Assembly (NCBI RefSeq): GCF_030409685.1
Contig: NZ_JAUFQJ010000015.1
Location: 186,001 to 250,000 of the forward strand
From: Ferruginibacter paludis
GTDB taxonomy: Bacteria > Bacteroidota > Bacteroidia > Chitinophagales > Chitinophagaceae
Length of the DNA: 64,000 nt
Reading direction: 5' to 3'
Shown: piece after piece, positions 59,831 through 64,000 of the stretch
How positions within the stretch are numbered: the stretch's first letter is position 1
How the letters are laid out: each line of letters begins with the position of its first letter
The notes under the pieces: generated by a model
Databases searched by the model: none
What the model saw: only the letters and a program-made list of their open reading frames with translations
What the model was told of the DNA's origin: nothing
Translations under genes and position numbers: made by a program

Positions 59831-61393
59831 ATGGCTGTTACTACTACTAAAGGAATCAACAAGGTAATCTTTTCTTCTTCATTGGGCACTTTAATTGAAT
59901 GGTATGATTTCTATATTTTCGGCATGCTGGCAAAAACCATTTCAGCACAATTTTTTCCGGAAGGAAATGATACAGCAGCCTTACTCAGCACGCTCGCAAT
60001 TTTTGCTGCCGGATTTTTAGTACGTCCTTTCGGTGCGCTGGTGTTTGGAAGATTGGGTGATTTGATCGGAAGAAAATATACATTTTTATTAACCCTTGTA
60101 TTAATGGGAGGCTCAACTTTTTTAATAGGGTTGGTACCCGGTTACAAAAGTATTGGCATTGCAGCCCCGCTGTTGGTATTGTTGCTCAGATTAATACAGG
60201 GCCTGGCACTGGGAGGAGAATATGGCGGAGCCGCTACTTATGTAGCGGAACATGCTCCTGAAGGCAGGCGCGGCTACTTTACTGCCTGGATCCAAACCAC
60301 GGCAACGCTCGGTTTGTTTGTTGCGCTTGGCGTAATTATGGCCGTAAAGGGTAATATGACTGATGCATCTTTTAGTGCAGAGTGGGGCGGGTGGCGGTAT
60401 CCTTTCTGGCTATCCATTTTGCTGGTGGGGGTGTCTATCTACATCCGCATGCGCATGAATGAATCACCTGTTTTTGCAAAACTGAAAGCAGAAAAGAAAA
60501 CTTCCATCAATCCGCTGAAAGAAAGTTTCGGCCATAAGGGAAATTTTAAAATGGTATTGCTGGCATTATTTGGCGCTGTAATGGGACAGGGAGTTATTTG
60601 GTACACGGGGCAGTTTTATGCGCAATCATTTTTAGAAAACACAGTGAAAATTGAGTTTATGCAAAACAGGGAAATTTTGCTTTGGGGCATTGCACTTGCT
60701 ACGCCGTTCTTTGTTTTTTTCGGGTGGCTGAGTGACCGGTTTGGAAGGAAATGGATTATGCTGACGGGGATGCTGCTGGGCGTAATTTTTTACAGGCCGA
60801 TATTTGGAACGATGCTGAAAGATGCTGATGCCAAAGTTTGGATGGCACAACAAGAAAAAATCGTAGAGCAACCGTCAAAAAATCCTTTCATAAAAAGAGA
60901 TACAATTAATAAGTCTGCAGCCGCAGTAGTAATTGTTCAAACAAAAAAAGTGTTAGTGTTTAACGGCGATACAAAGTTTACCCGTATTTCATCCGACTCG
61001 ATTTTTAAGGGCATTGACGGTTTTTCTTCTTCCCTTAAATCCGATACCAAGCCTGTATATGCTGATAAAATTTTGCCAGCTTCTCTTAAATGGAAGTTCA
61101 TTTTTTTAGTCTGGATAATGATCATTTTTGTAACGATGGTGTATGGACCTGTTGCGGCTTTCCTGGTTGAATTGTTCCCCACAAAAATCCGGTACACATC
61201 TATGAGTTTGCCTTATCATATAGGAAATGGTGTTTTTGGCGGATTGGTGCCTTTTATTGCCACATTGTTGTCAACCACTTTTACAAGCGATCCATTGGTA
61301 GGGCTTTGGTACCCCATCGGTGTGGCTGCATTGTGTCTTGTAATTGGTGCGTTGTATTTGAGCAATATGGCAGATAAAAATGTAAATGATTAA
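59831..61393 (+). CDS. MFS transporter, metabolite:H+ symporter (MHS) type
   Basis: A 520-residue membrane protein with about 12 helices. MHS features are GTLIEWYDFYIFGML at the start, FGRLGDLIGRKYT between helices 2 and 3, LRLIQGLALGGEYGGAATYVAEH, and FGWLSDRFGRKWIMLTGML in the second half. Between helices 8 and 9 there is an unusually long soluble insert of about 85 residues (roughly 340-425). The family carries organic acids with protons. Acetate or another carboxylate is a reasonable guess because acs is divergent and adjacent. A small DUF6814 protein follows. Confidence 0.9.
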   Translation: MAVTTTKGINKVIFSSSLGTLIEWYDFYIFGMLAKTISAQFFPEGNDTAALLSTLAIFAAGFLVRPFGALVFGRLGDLIGRKYTFLLTLVLMGGSTFLIGLVPGYKSIGIAAPLLVLLLRLIQGLALGGEYGGAATYVAEHAPEGRRGYFTAWIQTTATLGLFVALGVIMAVKGNMTDASFSAEWGGWRYPFWLSILLVGVSIYIRMRMNESPVFAKLKAEKKTSINPLKESFGHKGNFKMVLLALFGAVMGQGVIWYTGQFYAQSFLENTVKIEFMQNREILLWGIALATPFFVFFGWLSDRFGRKWIMLTGMLLGVIFYRPIFGTMLKDADAKVWMAQQEKIVEQPSKNPFIKRDTINKSAAAVVIVQTKKVLVFNGDTKFTRISSDSIFKGIDGFSSSLKSDTKPVYADKILPASLKWKFIFLVWIMIIFVTMVYGPVAAFLVELFPTKIRYTSMSLPYHIGNGVFGGLVPFIATLLSTTFTSDPLVGLWYPIGVAALCLVIGALYLSNMADKNVND

Positions 61394-61478
61394 AATGCTT
61401 GCATGGAAAAGTATCTTTTTACAAGGTGTTATTGGGTATAAACTCTCAATTAAAAAAAGGAAAGATTAAAATTTTTAT

Positions 61479-61730
61479 ATGAATCAATTAAAAAAAATGA
61501 TGGGAATTGTTTGGATGCTGATTGCACCCTTAGTGATATATTTTTTGGTGACAGGTGCCATTCATAACATTAGTGCCACTGGTACAAAAGATATTAACAA
61601 GCCGGTTCCCTGGCTTATCATCATTGGAATTTTTACACCAATCGCCATTGGCTTGTTTATTTTTGGATGGTACGCGTTAAAAGGCGAATACGATCACCTG
61701 CCGCAAAGTTCTGATGAAATTACAGATTAA
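61479..61730 (+). CDS. Small two-helix membrane protein (DUF6814-like)
   Basis: An 83-residue protein with two membrane segments (MMGIVWMLIAPLVIYFLVTG and WLIIIGIFTPIAIGLFIFGW) and an acidic C-terminus (GEYDHLPQSSDEITD). This matches the short DUF6814 proteins found downstream of MHS transporters in Bacteroidota. It probably assists or regulates the transporter, but no function is proven. It starts 85 bp after the MFS stop, in the same direction. Confidence 0.8.
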   Translation: MNQLKKMMGIVWMLIAPLVIYFLVTGAIHNISATGTKDINKPVPWLIIIGIFTPIAIGLFIFGWYALKGEYDHLPQSSDEITD

Positions 61731-61737
61731 TGATTGC

Positions 61738-61759
61738 GGGTGGCCTCTTTGGGCTACCC
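61738..61759. terminator. Weak hairpin between DUF6814 and GH3 genes
   Basis: An 8-bp stem GGGTGGCC/GGCTACCC with one G-U pair (61738-61745 with 61752-61759). No clear T tract follows on the plus strand; only a few A residues lie beyond. It sits between convergent genes, so termination is plausible but weakly supported. Confidence 0.35.
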
Positions 61760-61765
61760 AGAAAA

Positions 61766-64000
61766 TCAATGTGTCATTGCTTTATAAATCGCCTCATGAA
61801 TAGTGGGTCGCACATTCATTTTTCCCAGCAAAGGATTATCTCCCACCGGTGTAACGCGGTTACTTAAAAATACAAACACCAGCTTCTTTGCAGGATCGGC
61901 CCAGGTACAGGTTCCCGTAAAACCGGTGTGGCCGAAGGTGAGAGGCGATGCACTTAAGCATGGATAAGGTTCCGGGCGGGTAGCGTTGTCTTTTTCTGGT
62001 TTATCAAACCCAAGTCCACGACGGCTGATTTTACTGTGATAAGCCGTAAACAAATCCACTGTTGATTTTTTGAAATAACGGGTGCCGTTTATTTCACCGC
62101 CATTCATCAGCATTTGCATAATAACGGCGATGTCGTATGCTGAGCTGAACAAACCTGCATGACCTGCAACGCCACCAAACATAGCAGCACCGGGATCATG
62201 CACATCGCCGCGAATCAGTTCCATGCGAAAAACTTTTTCATTTTCAGTAGGGGCGATTCGGTTCAACGGCAGGCGGTCTCTTGGTATAAAGCCGGCAGCG
62301 CTTAAACCAAGTGGCTGGTAAAATTCTTTTTTTACATACTCGTTTAAGGGTAAGCCGCTTAGTGCTTCCACTACTTTGCCTAAAAAAATAAAATCATTGT
62401 CGCTGTAAATATAGTTGCCCGTTGGGCCAAGCGGGCTTCTTAAAATTTTGTTGTACATCGTGTCCCTGTATGCATTGCGCATAAACAAATTGTCGGCAAC
62501 CCGTACGCTGAAAGAATCACTTTGCTGATGAGCAAAATAAGCTGGATCAGGGATACCGGTAACCGTATCAATTGCCTGCCTGTAAAAAGGTATATACGCC
62601 ACCAGGCCGGCCTGGTGTAATAAAATATTTTCAATTAAAAGATGTTCTTTATTGCTTCCTCTTACCATGGGCAGGTAATCGCCCAGTTCTTTTTTCAAGT
62701 CAATTTTCCCCTGCTCATACAGGCGCATGATGGAAATTGTGGTAGCGCAGATTTTTGTAACTGAGGCCATGTCATAAACGGACTCGGTTGTTACGGGTGT
62801 TGGATCATCATAATTATAATGACCGAATGCTTTTTGGTAAGCGACTTTTCCATCTTTAACAACCAGTACTACACAACCGGGTGTGGCGCCTTTGCTGATG
62901 GCATTGTTGGCGATTGAATCAATGCTGGTTAACTGCGAGCTGTCAAGACCAACTATGGCCGGACTAACAGCAGGCAATATCTTTACAGCCGTCATAACGC
63001 CACTTCCAAACGGGTACGCTTCGCACACGGTAACAGGTAATTTTCCTTTGGCATCTATCTTACCCTGCAAAAAATCAGCGGCTGCATTTTCGGTGTATTC
63101 ATCATCTTCATAACAGGCAACTATATTTTTTGCTGCGCAGAAATTTTTAATGGCATATGGATTACCGAAAACAATACTCATGCAATTGGTTTCATTTTGT
63201 AACTGCGTTGCCAGTTCAATGGCAGAAGCAGGTAAGCCAAAATTATTGGCAGGTCTGCGGCTGTAATTGTGAATACCAATCACTACCTTTTTGTACCTTT
63301 TTTTTATCAACTCCACCATCGATAAAATCCTTATAGGATCGGCCTTGTAATCAAAATAAAACACAGCAGCATTGTAGTCGCTACGCATTCTTTTGGCAAA
63401 CGCATTGTCAGTATTAATGCCGATACCGACATAGGCGATGTCTGCACCGCCATTTTTAGCATCAGCCTTTAACCGAAAAAAATCGTTGCCCGTTTTATTT
63501 AACAAGGTGAGTGCGTTTTCTGCAACCAGTTTTTTCATCGCAGGCACCTCTTTATTTAAATCTGCTGTAATATTCACAGTGTTTACCGGTTCAAAATGCT
63601 GCAGCCCATACTGGTATTTTGCCAGCAAAACTCTTTTGCAATGCAATTCAATATCATCCCAGCTCAACTGCTTATTGCTGATGGCTTCTTTTATTTTTTG
63701 TATGGTTGAATCAACGTTGCCTGGCAAACACAGCATATCATTGCCGGCTATCAGCGACTGCACAGACGCTTCTCCGCCAGGGAAATATTTTTGCACGCCC
63801 TGCATTTCCAACGCGTCTGTAAAAGTTAATCCCTGGTAACCGATTTCGTTGCGCATCAGCCCCGTTACATTTTTTAAAGAGATGGAACTCGCCCTGTTGG
63901 GGGTGCTGTCAATTGCAGGAATGTATAAATGCGCAATCATCACACTACCAATGCCCGCTTTAAAAACTTCCCGAAAAGGATATAACTCCAGCGAATCTAA
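61766..64000 (-). CDS. Glycoside hydrolase family 3-serine hydrolase (beta-lactamase-like) fusion, N-terminus cut by window edge
   Basis: The frame stays open to the window end, with 744 residues visible. The first part is the end of a GH3 catalytic domain: SVMIAHLYIPAIDS, then GLTFTDALEMQGV, where the Asp is the expected nucleophile. A GH3 C-terminal domain follows. The last ~390 residues form a beta-lactamase-like serine hydrolase with SxxK in SVTKICATT, YSD in IYSDNDFIFLG and HTG in TFGHTGFTGT. Such fusions are known in Bacteroidota and are probably involved in amino-sugar or muropeptide turnover. The N-terminus and signal peptide lie outside the window. An internal GTG at 63943 is not a real start. 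Confidence 0.9.
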   Translation of the reverse strand, partial: LDSLELYPFREVFKAGIGSVMIAHLYIPAIDSTPNRASSISLKNVTGLMRNEIGYQGLTFTDALEMQGVQKYFPGGEASVQSLIAGNDMLCLPGNVDSTIQKIKEAISNKQLSWDDIELHCKRVLLAKYQYGLQHFEPVNTVNITADLNKEVPAMKKLVAENALTLLNKTGNDFFRLKADAKNGGADIAYVGIGINTDNAFAKRMRSDYNAAVFYFDYKADPIRILSMVELIKKRYKKVVIGIHNYSRRPANNFGLPASAIELATQLQNETNCMSIVFGNPYAIKNFCAAKNIVACYEDDEYTENAAADFLQGKIDAKGKLPVTVCEAYPFGSGVMTAVKILPAVSPAIVGLDSSQLTSIDSIANNAISKGATPGCVVLVVKDGKVAYQKAFGHYNYDDPTPVTTESVYDMASVTKICATTISIMRLYEQGKIDLKKELGDYLPMVRGSNKEHLLIENILLHQAGLVAYIPFYRQAIDTVTGIPDPAYFAHQQSDSFSVRVADNLFMRNAYRDTMYNKILRSPLGPTGNYIYSDNDFIFLGKVVEALSGLPLNEYVKKEFYQPLGLSAAGFIPRDRLPLNRIAPTENEKVFRMELIRGDVHDPGAAMFGGVAGHAGLFSSAYDIAVIMQMLMNGGEINGTRYFKKSTVDLFTAYHSKISRRGLGFDKPEKDNATRPEPYPCLSASPLTFGHTGFTGTCTWADPAKKLVFVFLSNRVTPVGDNPLLGKMNVRPTIHEAIYKAMTH

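Noticed and set aside
63941..63943. GTG at 63943 as the start of the GH3 fusion
   Set aside because: The frame continues to the window edge with typical GH3 sequence, so this is internal.
1..64000. tRNA, rRNA, CRISPR array, insertion sequences, prophage
   Set aside because: I looked through the intergenic gaps and found no cloverleaf, rRNA-like stretch, spaced direct repeats, transposase or phage structural gene. A covariance-model search was not possible.

Overview
The window looks like chromosomal DNA of a member of the Bacteroidota, most likely Chitinophagaceae. It is AT-rich and gene-dense, with short intergenic gaps. Several -7 promoter elements fit the Bacteroidota consensus TAnnTTTG, upstream of alaS, carB, purH, metF, adk, kbl, fabG and the Bcr-type gene. 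One subtilase carries a type IX secretion (T9SS) C-terminal sorting domain. CarB is the short form without the allosteric domain. The exact genus is inference. I see no rRNA, tRNA, CRISPR array, insertion sequence or phage gene.

Layout. 0-11.8 kb: partial GNAT acetyltransferase, alaS, an M23 endopeptidase with a MerR regulator, an MscS channel, and the minus-strand run rsfS - ftsH - LUD protein - lpxH - secreted beta-propeller-like protein, with birA divergent. 11.8-18.5 kb: an envelope/protease block (M57 lipoprotein, T9SS subtilase, mini HExxH protein, Bcp peroxiredoxin, large M23 peptidase, YtxH-like protein). 18.7-31 kb: phospholipase-D-like protein, carB, comEC, a tandem OmpA-domain protein, purH, an EamA transporter and a DUF7033/deacetylase-like protein. 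31-36 kb: two tandem secreted paralogues, a LutB-type Fe-S protein, a frameshifted secreted protein and kbl. 36.2-39.1 kb: a self-contained ECF sigma locus (small secreted peptide, sigma factor, membrane anti-sigma factor, outer-membrane barrel). 39.2-50.9 kb: L,D-transpeptidase, queA, alpha/beta hydrolase, M16 peptidase, YiaK-type dehydrogenase, lptB, metF, adk, enoyl-CoA hydratase and an AlkA-type glycosylase. 50.9-54.6 kb: two beta-carbonic anhydrases, one in an operon with a SulP anion transporter, next to a His-rich small secreted protein. 54.7-64 kb: fabG, Bcr-type MFS, a barrel protein, acs divergent from an MHS-type MFS gene with a small DUF6814 membrane protein, and a GH3-serine hydrolase fusion that runs off the right edge.

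Most genes are housekeeping or envelope functions. The most interesting local system is the ECF locus. An identical TGTAACTTTT box, with CGT at exactly the same distance, lies before both the small secreted peptide gene and the sigma gene, which suggests autoregulation plus a dedicated peptide output. Other points worth checking are a one-base frameshift in a G5 tract that separates a signal peptide from its mature domain, a palindrome in front of the carbonic anhydrase-SulP operon, a tandemly duplicated module in the anti-sigma factor, and a subtilase with Glu where the catalytic Asp is expected.
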